Source: Anadara kagoshimensis
Lineage: Eukaryota; Mollusca; Bivalvia; Arcoida; Arcidae
Assembly: GCA_021292105.1 (NCBI GenBank)
Contig: CM037865.1
Span: 70,422,356 to 70,486,355 of the forward strand
DNA length: 64,000 nucleotides
Reading direction: 5' to 3'
Positions 46,186 to 57,668 of this stretch are shown in pieces. Within the stretch, counting starts at the first letter, position 1; each line of letters starts with the position of its first letter. Under the pieces are notes generated by a model. It saw nothing but the letters and a program-made list of their open reading frames with translations. It searched no databases and was not told where the DNA came from. The position numbers were made by a program, and so were the translations under genes.

Positions 46186-47337
46186 CAACTCTCCTCCTCC
46201 TTCTTTATGTTAAATGCAAAACATTGAAAAAATTTAACCTGTTAAAATTAGTGTACCTACTTGACCTTGGAAAGTTTTACTACCAGTATTACTTGACCTT
46301 GAAGTGATTACATAGTTCAAGTACTTTTTAAGTGCATACTTATATCATGTAAGTGCATATTAACCTATAAAACCCTTAGTACAACTTTTTTCATTGTTGA
46401 TGAAATCAGACAAAAAGAATACAATAGACCCTTGATGACTTTGTGGTCCCAGCATGTGTTTGTTTTTCTTTGTATTTGCATAAAATTGCCTTGTTTGACT
46501 GTTTTTATCATTAACTTGTATTGTATCTTGGATGCACTGCCAAGTACATTTTTAAAAAAAATGCAAATTTCCCTCTTTTATTTTAAAAGAAAGGTTTTTT
46601 TACTTTATACAGTTTAAATGGAAGTAATTACATTGTTAAAAAACTGCGCTTTTTCATTCAGATTTAATAAACAGGTAGAGTAATCAAACTGAGGTTTGAG
46701 CCCAGGACTGAGATAGTCTAACTGCCTGATATCTGTCACTGTACACCATAGGTTGGTCATACATCCTGGTAACTAAGCTCATTGGTGACAACTGATGTCA
46801 ACCTGCAGGTAAATGAAGGTGTCTTTTCGATATAATTGCATACTTTTGTTTTTCGCATTGTCCGGTTGTACAATTTTGTACCCAGAGTAACTGTATATGA
46901 ATTAGATCTAAATAAAATGTTCACTTAACTTTTATTTTCGTTTGTTGTTGCTGTTGCAAATTTATGCAAAAATAAAAAAAATTAACACAAAAATTTAACA
47001 ATTTACAGTAGCTATTATACTATGAAAACATTACTTTTTATATACCAGTAGCTATTATACAATGGACACATCTGTCCTTTATGTACATATATTACATTGT
47101 AAACTATTAAGGTACTGTATTGTACTGGTTTTATTAACTTATTGACATCTTTGTTTTTGCTAATAAAAAGCAATTTAACTTATTATAAACTGATTAGAAA
47201 CATCTGGTATATTGTATTGAGTTCATGCTCCAGGTTTTTTTTCCTTCCTATGACCATTTTCCATTTTGTATCTTATCAGGAACTACTACGGTACTTGTAA
47301 TTCATCAATAGAGATTTAAGTGACAGTAACCAAATAA
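46186..47337. other. Non-coding stretch
   Basis: 46980-47080 contains two copies of 'agtagctattatac' about 60 bp apart. No gene. Confidence 0.45.
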
Positions 47338-50300
47338 CCCACTACAGTAGTTCAGTTGGTAGACTGCTTGCTTTGTATTTGGGAGGTTGTAGGTTCGACC
47401 CTGGCTGGGGTCTTTCCAAAACTTGAAAATAGGTAGTGACTGATCTTTTCTCAATCATTTGGCATTTAGAAATGATAGTCATAGAGTCCTTTGGTAGAGA
47501 CTAAAAAAACTGATGCCCCATGTTACGGCCGGTGTGGCACGTTTAAGAACAGTAAGCTGACCCTCCCTGCACATTGTCATGACCACACTACAAAGTTTGC
47601 TGACCTTCCCTGCACATTGTCATGACCACATTACAAAGTTTGCTGACATTCCCTGCACATTGTCATGACCACACTACAAAGTTTGCTGACCCTCCCTGCA
47701 CATTGTCATGACCACATTACAAAGTTTGCTGACCTTCCCTGCACATTGCCATGACCACACTACAAAGTTTGCTGACCCTCCCTGCACATTGTCATGACCA
47801 CACTACAAAGTTTGCTGACCCTCCCTGCACATTGTCATGACCACATTACAAAGTTTGCTGACCTTCCCTGCACATTGTCATGACCACACTACAAAGTTTG
47901 CTGACCTTCCCTGCACATTGTCATGACCACACTACAAAGTTTGCTGACCCTCCCTGCACATTGTCATGACCACACTACAAAGTTTGCTGACCCTCCCTGC
48001 ACATTGTCATGACCACACTACAAAGTTTGCTGACCTTCCCTGCACATTGTCATGACCACATTACAAAGTTTGCTGACCTTCCCTGCACTGCATGACCACA
48101 CTACAAAGTTTGCTGACCCTCCCTGCACATTGTCATGACCACATTACAAAGTTTGCTGACCCTCCCTGCACATTGTCATGACCACATTACAAAGTTTGCT
48201 GACCTTCCCTGCACATTGTCATGACCACATTACAAAGTTTGCTGACCCTCCCTGCACATTGTCATGACCACATTACAAAGTTTGCTGACCTTCCCTGCAC
48301 ATTGTCATGACCACACTACAAAGTTTGCTGAACCTCCCTGCACATTGTCATGACCACATTACAAAGTTTGCTGACCTTCCCTGCACATTGTCATGACCAC
48401 ACTACAAAGTTTGCTGACCCTCCCTGCACATTGTCATGACCACACTACAAAGTTTGCTGACCCTCCCTGCACATTGTCATGACCACACTACAAAGTTTGC
48501 TGACCTTCCCTGCACATTGTCATGACCACATTACAAAGTTTGCTGACATTCCCTGCACATTGTCATGACCACACTACAAAGTTTGCTGACCCTCCCTGCA
48601 CATTGTCATGACCACATTACAAAGTTTGCTGACCCTCCCTGCACATTGTCATGACCACATTACAAAGTTTGCTGACATTCCCTGCACATTGTCATGACCA
48701 CACTACAAAGTTTGCTGACCCTCCCTGCACATTGTCATGACCACACTACAAAGTTTGCTGACATTCCCTGCACATTGTCATGACCACACTACAAAGTTTG
48801 CTGACCCTCCCTGCACATTGTCATGACCACACTACAAAGTTTGCTGACCTTCCCTGCACATTGTCATGACCACACTACAAAGTTTGCTGACCTTCCCTGC
48901 ACATTGTCATGACCACACTACAAAGTTTGCTGACCCTCCCTGCACATTGTCATGACCACATTACAAAGTTTGCTGACCCTCCCTGCACATTGTCATGACC
49001 ACATTACAAAGTTTGCTGACATTCCCTGCACATTGTCATGACCACACTACAAAGTTTGCTGACCCTCCCTGCACATTGTCATGACCACATTACAAAGTTT
49101 GCTGACATTCCCTGCACATTGTCATGACCACACTACAAAGTTTGCTGACCCTCCCTGCACATTGTCATGACCACACTACAAAGTTTGCTGACCTTCCCTG
49201 CACATTGTCATGACCACACTACAAAGTTTGCTGACCTTCCCTGCACATTGTCATGACCACACTACAAAGTTTGCTGACCCTCCCTGCACATTGTCATGAC
49301 CACACTACAAAGTTTGCTGACCCTCCCTGCACATTGTCATGACCACACTACAAAGTTTGCTGACCTTCCCTGCACATTGTCATGACCACATTAAAAAGTT
49401 TGCTGACCTTCCCTGCACATTGTCATGACCACATTACAAAGTTTGCTGACCTTCCCTGCACATTGTCATGACCACACTACAAAGTTTGCTGACCCTCCCT
49501 GCACATTGTCATGACCACACTACAAAGTTTGCTGACCCTCCCTGCACATTGTCATGACCACACTACAAAGTTTGCTGACCCTCCCTGCACATTGTCATGA
49601 CCACACTACAAAGTTTGCTGAACCTCCCTGCACATTGTCATGACCACACTACAAAGTTTGCTGACCCTCCTGCACATTGTCATGACCACACTACAAAGTT
49701 TGCTGACCCTCCCTGCACATTGTCATGACCACACTACAAAGTTTGCTGACCTTCCCTGCACATTGTCATGACCACACTACAAAGTTTGCTGACATTCCCT
49801 GCACATTGTCATGACCACATTACAAAGTTTGCTGACATTCCCTGCACATTGTCATGACCACACTACAAAGTTTGCTGACCCTCCCTGCACATTGTCATGA
49901 CCACATTACAAAGTTTGCTGACATTCCCTGCACATTGTCATGACCACACTACAAAGTTTGCTGACCCTCCCTGCACATTGTCATGACCACACTACAAAGT
50001 TTGCTGACCCTCCCTGCACATTGTCATGACCACATTACAAAGTTTGCTGACCTTCCCTGCACATTGTCATGACCACACTACAAAGTTTGCTGACCTTCCC
50101 TGCACATTGTCATGACCACACTACAAAGTTTGCTGACCTTCCCTGCACATTGTCATGACCACATTACAAAGTTTGCTGACCTTCCCTGCACATTGTCATG
50201 ACCACACTACAAAGTTTGCTGACCCTCCCTGCACATTGTCATGACCACATTACAAAGTTTGCTGACCCTCCCTGCACATTGTCATGACCACACTACAAAG

Positions 50301-51942
50301 TTTGCTGACCCTCCCTGCACATTGTCATGACCACATTACAAAGTTTGCTGACCTTCCCTGCACATTGTCATGACCACACTACAAAGTTTGCTGACCCTCC
50401 CTGCACATTGTCATGACCACATTACAAAGTTTGCTGACCTTCCCTGCACATTGTCATGACCACATTACAAAGTTTGCTGACCTTCCCTGCACATTGTCAT
50501 GACCACACTACAAAGTTTGCTGACCTTCCCTGCACATTGTCATGACCACACTACAAAGTTTGCTGACCCTCCCTGCACATTGTCATGACCACACTACAAA
50601 GTTTGCTGACCCTCCCTGCACATTGTCATGACCACATTACAAAGTTTGCTGACCTTCCCTGCACATTGTCATGACCACACTACAAAGTTTGCTGACCCTC
50701 TCTGCACATTGTCATGACCACATTACAAAGTTTGCTGACCTTCCCTGCACATTGTCATGACCACACTACAAAGTTTGCTGACCTTCCCTGCACATTGTCA
50801 TGACCACATTACAAAGTTTGCTGACCCTCCCTGCACATTGTCATGACCACACTACAAAGTTTGCTGACCCTCCCTGCACATTGTCATGACCACACTACAA
50901 AGTTTGCTGACCCTCCCTGCACATTGTCATGACCACATTACAAAGTTTGCTGACCCTCCCTGCACATTGTCATGACCACACTACAAAGTTTGCTGACCCT
51001 CCCTGCACATTGTCATAACCACACTACAAAGTTTGCTGACCTTCCCTGCACATTGTCATGACCACACTACAAAGTTTGCTGACCCTCCCTGCACATTGTC
51101 ATGACCACACTACAAAGTTTGCTGACCCTCCCTGCACATTGTCATGACCACACTACAAAGTTTGCTGACCCTCCCTGCACATTGTCATGACCACACTACA
51201 AAGTTTGCTGACCCTCCCTGCACATTGTCATGACCACACTACAAAGTTTGCTGACCCTCCCTGCACATTGTCATGACCACACTACAAAGTTTGCTGACAT
51301 TCCCTGCACATTGTCATGACCACACTACAAAGTTTGCTGACCTTCCCTGCACATTGTCATGACCACACTACAAAGTTTGCTGACCCTCCCTGCACATTGT
51401 CATGACCACACTACAAAGTTTGCTGACCCTCCCTGCACATTGTCATGACCACACTACAAAGTTTGCTGACCCTCCCTGCACATTGTCATGACCACACTAC
51501 AAAGTTTGCTGACCTTCCCTGCACATTGTCATGACCACACTACAAAGTTTGCTGACCCTCCCTGCACATTGTCATGACCACACTACAAAGTTTGCTGACC
51601 TTCCCTGCACATTGTCATGACCACACTACAAAGTTTGCTGACCTTCCCTGCACATTGTCATGACCACACTACAAAGTTTGCTGACCTTCCCTGCACTGCA
51701 TGACCACACTACAAAGTTTGCTGACCCTCCCTGCACATTGTCATGACCACACTACAAAGTTTGCTGACCTTCCCTGCACATTGTCATGACCACACTACAA
51801 AGTTTGCTGACCCTCCCTGCACATTGTCATGACCACACTACAAAGTTTGAAAATGTCTGTCACTTCGCCTATAGCTGGTGCTGACATTGTGATCAAAGTG
51901 ATCCAAATGTTTTTGACTGACTTGACATAAAACCCCTTTCCA
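47338..51942 (+). mobile_element. SINE-A copy expanded by an internal array
   Basis: 47338-47557 is the 5' half of SINE-A: box A 'tagttcagttggtagactgc', B box 'aggttcgaccctg', 'gaaaataggtagtgactgat', 'catttggcatttagaaatga', 'ggtgtggcacgtttaagaac'. 51850-51942 is the 3' half: 'aaaatgtctgtcacttcgcc', 'tatagctggtgctgacattg', 'tgatcaaagtgatccaa'. Both halves align in order with single SINE-A copies. The 4.3 kb between them is a 43-bp tandem array that replaces one 43-bp segment of the element. Confidence 0.9.
47558..51849 (+). repeat. 43-bp minisatellite of about 100 units
   Basis: 4,292 bp of head-to-tail 43-bp units, core 'tgaccctccctgcacattgt', 'catgaccacactacaaag', 'tttgc'. About 100 copies by length. 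Most differ only at two sites: 'gaccctcc'/'gaccttcc'/'gacattcc', and 'cacactac'/'cacattac'. Rare private changes include 'ttaaaaag' (49392), 'cataacc' (51016), 'ctctctgc' (50698) and two identical 40-bp short units. No frame is open, since 43 is not a multiple of 3 and stops occur. No spacers, so it is not a CRISPR array. Confidence 0.97.
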
Positions 51943-51967
51943 GTTCCTGACATTTCATTCATACTGT

Positions 51968-52168
51968 TTTAGTCTATATTTTCTGTTTTATTGTTGACTT
52001 TGTTAGTCTATATTTTCTGTTTTATTGTTGACTTTGTTAGTCTATATTTTCTGTTTTATTGTTGACTTTGTTAGTCTATATTTTCTGTTTTATTGTTGAC
52101 TTTGTTAGTCTATATTTTCTGTTTTATTGTTGACTTTGTTAGTCTATATTTTCTGTTTTATTGTTGAC
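51968..52168. repeat. 34-bp minisatellite, six units
   Basis: Six identical or nearly identical units, core 'ttagtctatattttctgttt' then 'tattgttgactttg'. It starts 25 bp after the end of the expanded SINE. Confidence 0.95.
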
Positions 52169-52927
52169 CTTATCCTGATTCTAAATTTACTTGCTGTTAC
52201 ACACAAAATAAAGAACAGGTTGTTTTTTTTTTAATTCTTGTGTATTAGTGTAATGGATAGCCAGTAAAATATTCCACTTCGTAATTTGGCATGACCATCC
52301 CTTCTGTATCCAATAATTAGCAGAGATAGTTGGCAATTGCTTGTACTAATATTTGTTCATTGCTATATGCTCAAGCAATAAAGATTTTAAAGTGGAGTTT
52401 GTATTACAAACAGTATAGACAGAAAACAGAAACAAAGCAGTGTGTTAAGTACACCAGCTGTTGTGTGTATGTTCATATATTTTATATGTGAAAAAGCAGA
52501 AAAGTGACAATACTGTCAAACACAATCAGAGTCTAAATCTTAAAATGACAAAAAACTAAATGCTTATAGATAAAATATAAACTTAAGTTGGTTTTAAATA
52601 GTAAATTTTATTTACACCATATGTAGAGACTGCAGCCACACTGAAATGCTTTAGATTTCTGAAATTTTTGTCATGATAATTTATTACCTAACACCAATTT
52701 GTGATATCTGTAGTACGATAATATTCTGGTATATTAGAAATCATGTATTGGATGGACTAAACAGGACTGGACTAATTGTTATTCATTTAGTTAGTTTTCA
52801 CTAAGCCTCCAGTCCTTGTCCCATTTTTACTGGTGTGATGTGACTTCTCATAAATCGGAAATTCATTGCAACAACCCCTCCCTACAGTTGTGCTGGAGCC
52901 AATTAATTTAGCAGCTGAATGAATGTT
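52169..52927. other. Non-coding stretch
   Basis: Nothing recognised. Confidence 0.45.
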
Positions 52928-53218
52928 AAAGTTAAAGTCTGTCCCGAGCCATTAGGCCCATCAGGCCAGAGCTTATCCCGGTTTCCGTGGCGTTAAGCAA
53001 CTGAGAGTACAAGACTCGCCCCTGAATGGGATGCCGGTCCATCGCAGGGTTAACCCCCAGCATTTTGCTGGTACTCATTTATTTTTCAGCTGAGTGAACT
53101 GGAACAACGTGAAATTAAGTGTCTTGCTCAAGGACACAACACATCGCCCGGTCCAGGGATCGAACCCACGACCTTCGAATCATGAGTCCAACGCCTTAAC
53201 CACTAGGCCACGCGCTTC
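52928..53218 (-). mobile_element. tRNA-derived SINE with a GC-rich core
   Basis: Minus strand: tRNA-like head 'gtggcctagtggttaaggcg' (box A) and 'gtgggttcgatccctgg' (box B, near-perfect), then 'gtcttgtactctcagttgct', 'taacgccacggaaaccggga', and the self-complementary 'ctggcctgatgggcc'. Clearly less decayed and richer in CpG than other SINEs here. The core wording is of a type I associate with widespread invertebrate SINE core domains; no name is assigned. Confidence 0.8.
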
Positions 53219-54364
53219 CACATGAATGAATGAAAGTGATGTAAAAATAAATGTCAGACCTGACTTACTATAAAGCGCAGGGTCTGTCACCCTAGCCACT
53301 ATATCTGCCACTGTGCATACCAACACATTGTTTCTTTGACTTTAATGTGTTAACCTTCTTTTACAGAGAGGGTATAAGCTAATGCTGTAGAAATCTACAA
53401 TTTAAGTCAAACTCAACCATACCAGTCCATATCCAAATTCAAGTCCAGAATACAGTCTAGACCTTCAAATCTATACCAAAACATTTCCCAGGAGGAAAAA
53501 TGATTTTTTCTTCCTCCTTTTCCTTTTAATTTTTTGGTAAAACTATATTATTACATAATAATTATGTGTATGTATATAGTGAGCGAGAGAGGGGTACAGA
53601 GGAATGATATATTACTGCATCTTGACATTACACAATTCTCTGACAGTGATGCTGAATGACAACTGTTATGAGTTTTATAAACAGTTTCTTGAGAGAGTAT
53701 CTCAGACTAAAATTATGAGTTTAAAATCAATATTTATAAGATAAGGAAATGTTAGACATCAAGTTTGTACAAAAACAAACAAAATATATACAGTAAATAT
53801 CTGAATGGAGTCCCCACTATTCCACGCTTCGTTTGTATGGAACAATTTTTTCCATTGGATATGTAATCATTTTAGTTCACATTTTCCAATAAAAATGACA
53901 TTATGCAGGGAATTTGCAGCATAACATTTTTCAAAACAACCCACAGAATTATTAAGGGTTGTTGACCAGTGTTTACAGCGGCAACCCCTATTTGAGCGGC
54001 TTCTTCTGTACTCTTTGAAAACTCTGTTGTATGAAACCAGTTTTCTGTTTTTGTCAAATTATACAATCTTGTCCTAGAAAAAACATTAACTAGTCTACTT
54101 TTCGTAACATATAATTACCATCAGTTTGTCAGCTGTTAAGGAAATAGCACGGGTTATTGCCAGGTGCGGATCCAGATGGGGGCACACCCGGCCTGTGCTT
54201 CCCCCCCCTAAAATAAACTAAAGTTTCTTGTATTCTAAATAAGAATTCGTAAACATCCATAAATTGCATGGTGTAAAATATAAATAGAATGAGAACACGG
54301 CTATTATAGGAGAATGGATCATCTAGCCAACTTGCAGACACCAAAAATTTTAAAGCTGGCAAAC
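53219..54364. other. Non-coding stretch
   Basis: 54140-54215 ('ccaggtgcggatccagatgg', then a C run) looks like one end of a further transposon, partner end not found. No gene. Confidence 0.4.
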
Positions 54365-54450
54365 TAGGTTAGACAAGTGAACACCAAAGAAGTGAGGCTT
54401 GGTGCTCCAAAGGGGTAAGCACCTCCAGTTTAGCTAGCTACACCTGCCAT
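54365..54450 (-). mobile_element. Family D fragment
   Basis: Minus strand: 'gtgtagctagctaaactgga', 'ggtgcttacccctttggagc' and 'aagcctcacttctttggtgt'. Matches 17745-17860. Confidence 0.6.
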
Positions 54451-54480
54451 ATATGTAATTAAAATTGGGAATAAAAGGAG

Positions 54481-54792
54481 CATGGAAATATCTGACCTTA
54501 AACATATCCAGGGTAAGACATCATACTTATCAACAATATTGTTATGATGGCCATGGGACATGGAAATATCTGACCTTAAACATATCCAGGGTAAGACATC
54601 ATACTTATCAACAATATTGTTATGATGGCCATGGGACATGGAAATATCTGACCTTAAACATATCCAGGGTAAGACATCATACTTATCAACAATATTGTTA
54701 TGATGGCCATGGGACATGGAAATATCTGACCTTAAACATATCCAGGGTAAGACATCATACTTATCAACAATATTGTTATGATGGCCATGGGA
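54481..54792. repeat. 78-bp tandem repeat, four identical units
   Basis: Units start at 54481, 54559, 54637 and 54715, core 'catggaaatatctgacctta', 'aacatatccagggtaagaca', 'atattgttatgatggccatg'. No differences were seen between units. 78 is a multiple of 3, so stop-free frames of 95 and 111 codons run on opposite strands; these are not credited as genes. Confidence 0.96.
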
Positions 54793-56077
54793 CTTTTTGA
54801 GGGCTTTGATATTTAAGCCTAGGCCTTCAATAATCTTGCATCAAAAATTTATTTGGAAGAAATTTGCTTTATTGTATAAAGTTCCTGTAGTGGGAACAAG
54901 CTTTACCACAATTATCTGATAACTGCATGAATGTTGAAAGCTGTTCACAAACTATATATGATAATATTATTATCCCTTTTTGTACTCAAGGATATTTATA
55001 TCACATAATCTTGTGAAAATTAAAATTATTTCCTTGTTAAGAAGTTAATTATTTATTACTGTATATTCAGAGGACAGTATATTAATTTTCATTGATATAT
55101 ATATGAGGTAAGTAAATGATTAATTTATAGTCAGCTGGCAGTAAAATAACTCAAAAACAGTTACACGTCCAACACCAATAAAATTGTGTCATTAGAATCT
55201 AATTCCTTTCACATAAATGATTGGGCACTACCGAACATTACCAAACTGACGGGTGCAATAATTGCATTTATAGTACACTATTGTTATTAAATACCTGAGC
55301 ATTTTCAAAAAATAATATTCAATGAATATTTCAAGACTGGTATATTATCTAATTAGATTATTATGCACATCCTTAACCTTAAAACATTGATTAAAAAGAT
55401 ATTAATGTCTCTTTTTCTTTCTTTACTTCATTTTTTTGAGTCCTAAAAACAAAAAAAGCATAACATGCATTTAGTTTAGATATGAATTTTGAATTTTTAA
55501 GTTTTAAAATAAAATATTCAATTAATTGACTGTCTGGAAGTTTTAAAAAAGCAATATGAAGTTATTTTGCTTATTAAAATATAGACAAAAGAAAATGAGA
55601 TATTCCCACATACGTTTGTAATCAGAATTTTAAGTTTGTAATACTGAAAAAAAAAAATGGGTTAATTTATTTGATTTATTTTTAAATCTTAAGTTTTCAT
55701 TCACATATTGTTCATTTAATTGCATCGAATGGTTTATTTTAATACAGTTATTTTTGTGTGAAGTTACATTTTGACAGTTTTCATTGTTTTTGTGTGTCGG
55801 CTGTCACATTACTTAACAAGTTTTTGTTGTGAGAATTCAGAGAAAACTTAATTTTCAATATCTTATTTAATTTGTTCATAAAAATTGTTTAAATGTTCTT
55901 TGAATATTGACAATTACAAAACCAGCTCACTCTCTGTACCAGTGTGTTTGTGACAGTTAATTTTGTTAAAAGAAAATTAATAAACTTAAATGAATTTGAT
56001 TTCCAATCACTGTTTTGTCTTAAGTCTGAACTGAAAATCCTAGCAACTGATAATAATCTGTTAATGAGAATAATCTT
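54793..56077. other. AT-rich non-coding stretch
   Basis: Nothing recognised. Confidence 0.45.
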
Positions 56078-56945
56078 TTAAGAAATGACATTCTGATCAT
56101 GGTATTTCAAGGGGTAATGCAAGATAGTGTGGCACATGCCAAATTTGAATTTGGCACGCGCCACACTATCTTGCATTACCCCTTGAAATACCATTAGCAG
56201 AATGTCATTTCTTATATTTACAATTCTTTCTTTTAATAAATATTTTGTACCCTTATTTGTTTCAACCTTTAACGCTATTTCTTTCATGCCAGCTTGTGTA
56301 CGATAGGAATTTAGCCTTTCTAGATTGGCGTATCTCACATGACCACATGACCCCCTGTGTAGGACATGACATAATATTGCGCAGGGTTCGTACAGGCCTG
56401 GAAAAGTCCTTAAACTTTAAGGTTTGTCCTAAAAAGACCCTAAAAACAAGTCTGACCCTAAAAAGCCCTTGAATTTATCCTGAAGGCCCTAAAAAGCCCT
56501 TGAATTTGGTCAGTTGGGTGTCTGTATTTTGATATTAAGAGGTTGCAAATAGACTGATATATATATAATTAAGTAAATAAATAAATTAATAAGTTTAATT
56601 GAAATGAGCAATTTAAAGGTACCTGGTCCCCTCTGAATTCCTAACTTAAACCTCTACTTCAAGTGTCGTTACTATGGACACGTAAATAATTGTTTTATTG
56701 ATTTAATTGCCTTTGCACTAATACTTTTTTGCTAAATTTTCCCTCTGATAAGCCTTAAATTTGCAAATAAGACCCTGAAAAGACCCTAAAAAGTCCTTAA
56801 ATTTGGAGTCTAAATGTCTGTACAAACCCTGTTGCGGGAAAATTGATACACATTAAGGGTCATGACCCAAATTGTCTCAACAGGAATTGCAATACAATTG
56901 CTTCTGCATGGTTCATTGAAGAGAGATACAGTAAATATTGTAGCA
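56078..56945 (+). mobile_element. Foldback-headed repeat, copy 2, interrupted
   Basis: Same hairpin head as at 43520 (AAGAAATGACATTCTGATCA to 'aatgtcatttctta', shorter tip) and the same body. The body is split by a 450-bp insertion between 'gacataatattgcg' and 'ggaaaattgatacacattaa', which are contiguous in copy 1. Confidence 0.85.
56382..56831. mobile_element. hAT-like non-autonomous element with 5-bp duplication
   Basis: 450 bp with inverted ends: the left is CAGGGTTCGTACAGGCCTGG and the right, read inverted, is CAGGGTTTGTACAGACATTT. Inner sequence is rich in 'aaaagaccctaaaaa' and 'aaaagcccttgaattt'. TTGCG is present once at the same place in copy 1 and on both sides here (56377-56381 and 56832-56836). 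CAGGG termini suggest the hAT superfamily. Its usual duplication is 8 bp, so a 5-bp duplication would fit a variant group; this class call is inference. Confidence 0.85.
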
Positions 56946-56949
56946 AAAA

Positions 56950-57135
56950 GTTTCTTTTGGAGGTACTACATGTAACTATATATACATGTACCAATAAACC
57001 CAGTTTTACCATTTCAATGGGATTCTGATCAATTACGGTTTCTTTTAGAGGTATTACATGTTGTAACGATATACATGTACCAATATACCCAGTTTTACCA
57101 TTTCAATGGATCGGACGTCTGATCAATTACAACGA
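56950..57135. repeat. Tandem duplication of about 90 bp
   Basis: 'acatgtaccaataaacccag' plus 'ttttaccatttcaatgg' appears twice about 90 bp apart, each preceded by 'gtttcttttggaggta' or 'gtttcttttagaggta' and followed by 'ctgatcaattac'. Confidence 0.85.
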
Positions 57136-57379
57136 TTCAGGGTTCAAATATTGTAATGTAACTGTTAAAAACATTTGTGTGGTATAGGAACAAGTTCTTT
57201 TGTAAATTTTCATATTTTTACTATTTCAGAGAAGTCATGGTCAACCATAGTCTCAAAATTTTAACTTAGGACCCTTTTTGCATATGGATGGTCAATTAAT
57301 GTAAAGTACCAATAAAGTACCAATACAGATACATCACTTGTTGATCAAAGGCTAGGCTAAAGTAAAGTGGAGTGATGGT

Positions 57380-57668
57380 GTTTAAAGTCCCAGTCAAGAA
57401 TATTTCACTTATATTGAGACGTTGCCAGCTATAGGCGAAGGTGCAGAAATTTTGCCTGCACTTTGTACTGATGGCATTATACAACAGGGTTCTTTAGCGT
57501 GCCAAGCCCATTGTGACACAGGACCTCATTTATTGTAAGTTCCCATCCAAAAGTGCCTGGAGAAAGAACAGTCACTACCCACTTCAAGTCTTGGGTCAGA
57601 CCTGGCTTGGGATCAAACCCACGACCTCCCACTTACGTAGCGAGCAGTCTACCAACTAAGCTACCACT
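57380..57668 (-). mobile_element. SINE-A copy, full length
   Basis: Minus strand: 'tagcttagttggtagactgc', 'gtcgtgggtttgatcccaag', 'ggtctgacccaagacttgaa', 'gcctatagctggcaacgtct' and the tail 'taagtgaaatattcttgac'. Close to the reference at 45848. Confidence 0.88.

Noticed and set aside
47558-51849. CRISPR-like array
   Set aside because: Units are head to tail with no unique spacers, and the context is eukaryotic.
54430-54800. Opposite-strand frames of 95 and 111 codons
   Set aside because: They are produced by four copies of a 78-bp unit, a multiple of 3. Both strands are open, which shows repeat origin.
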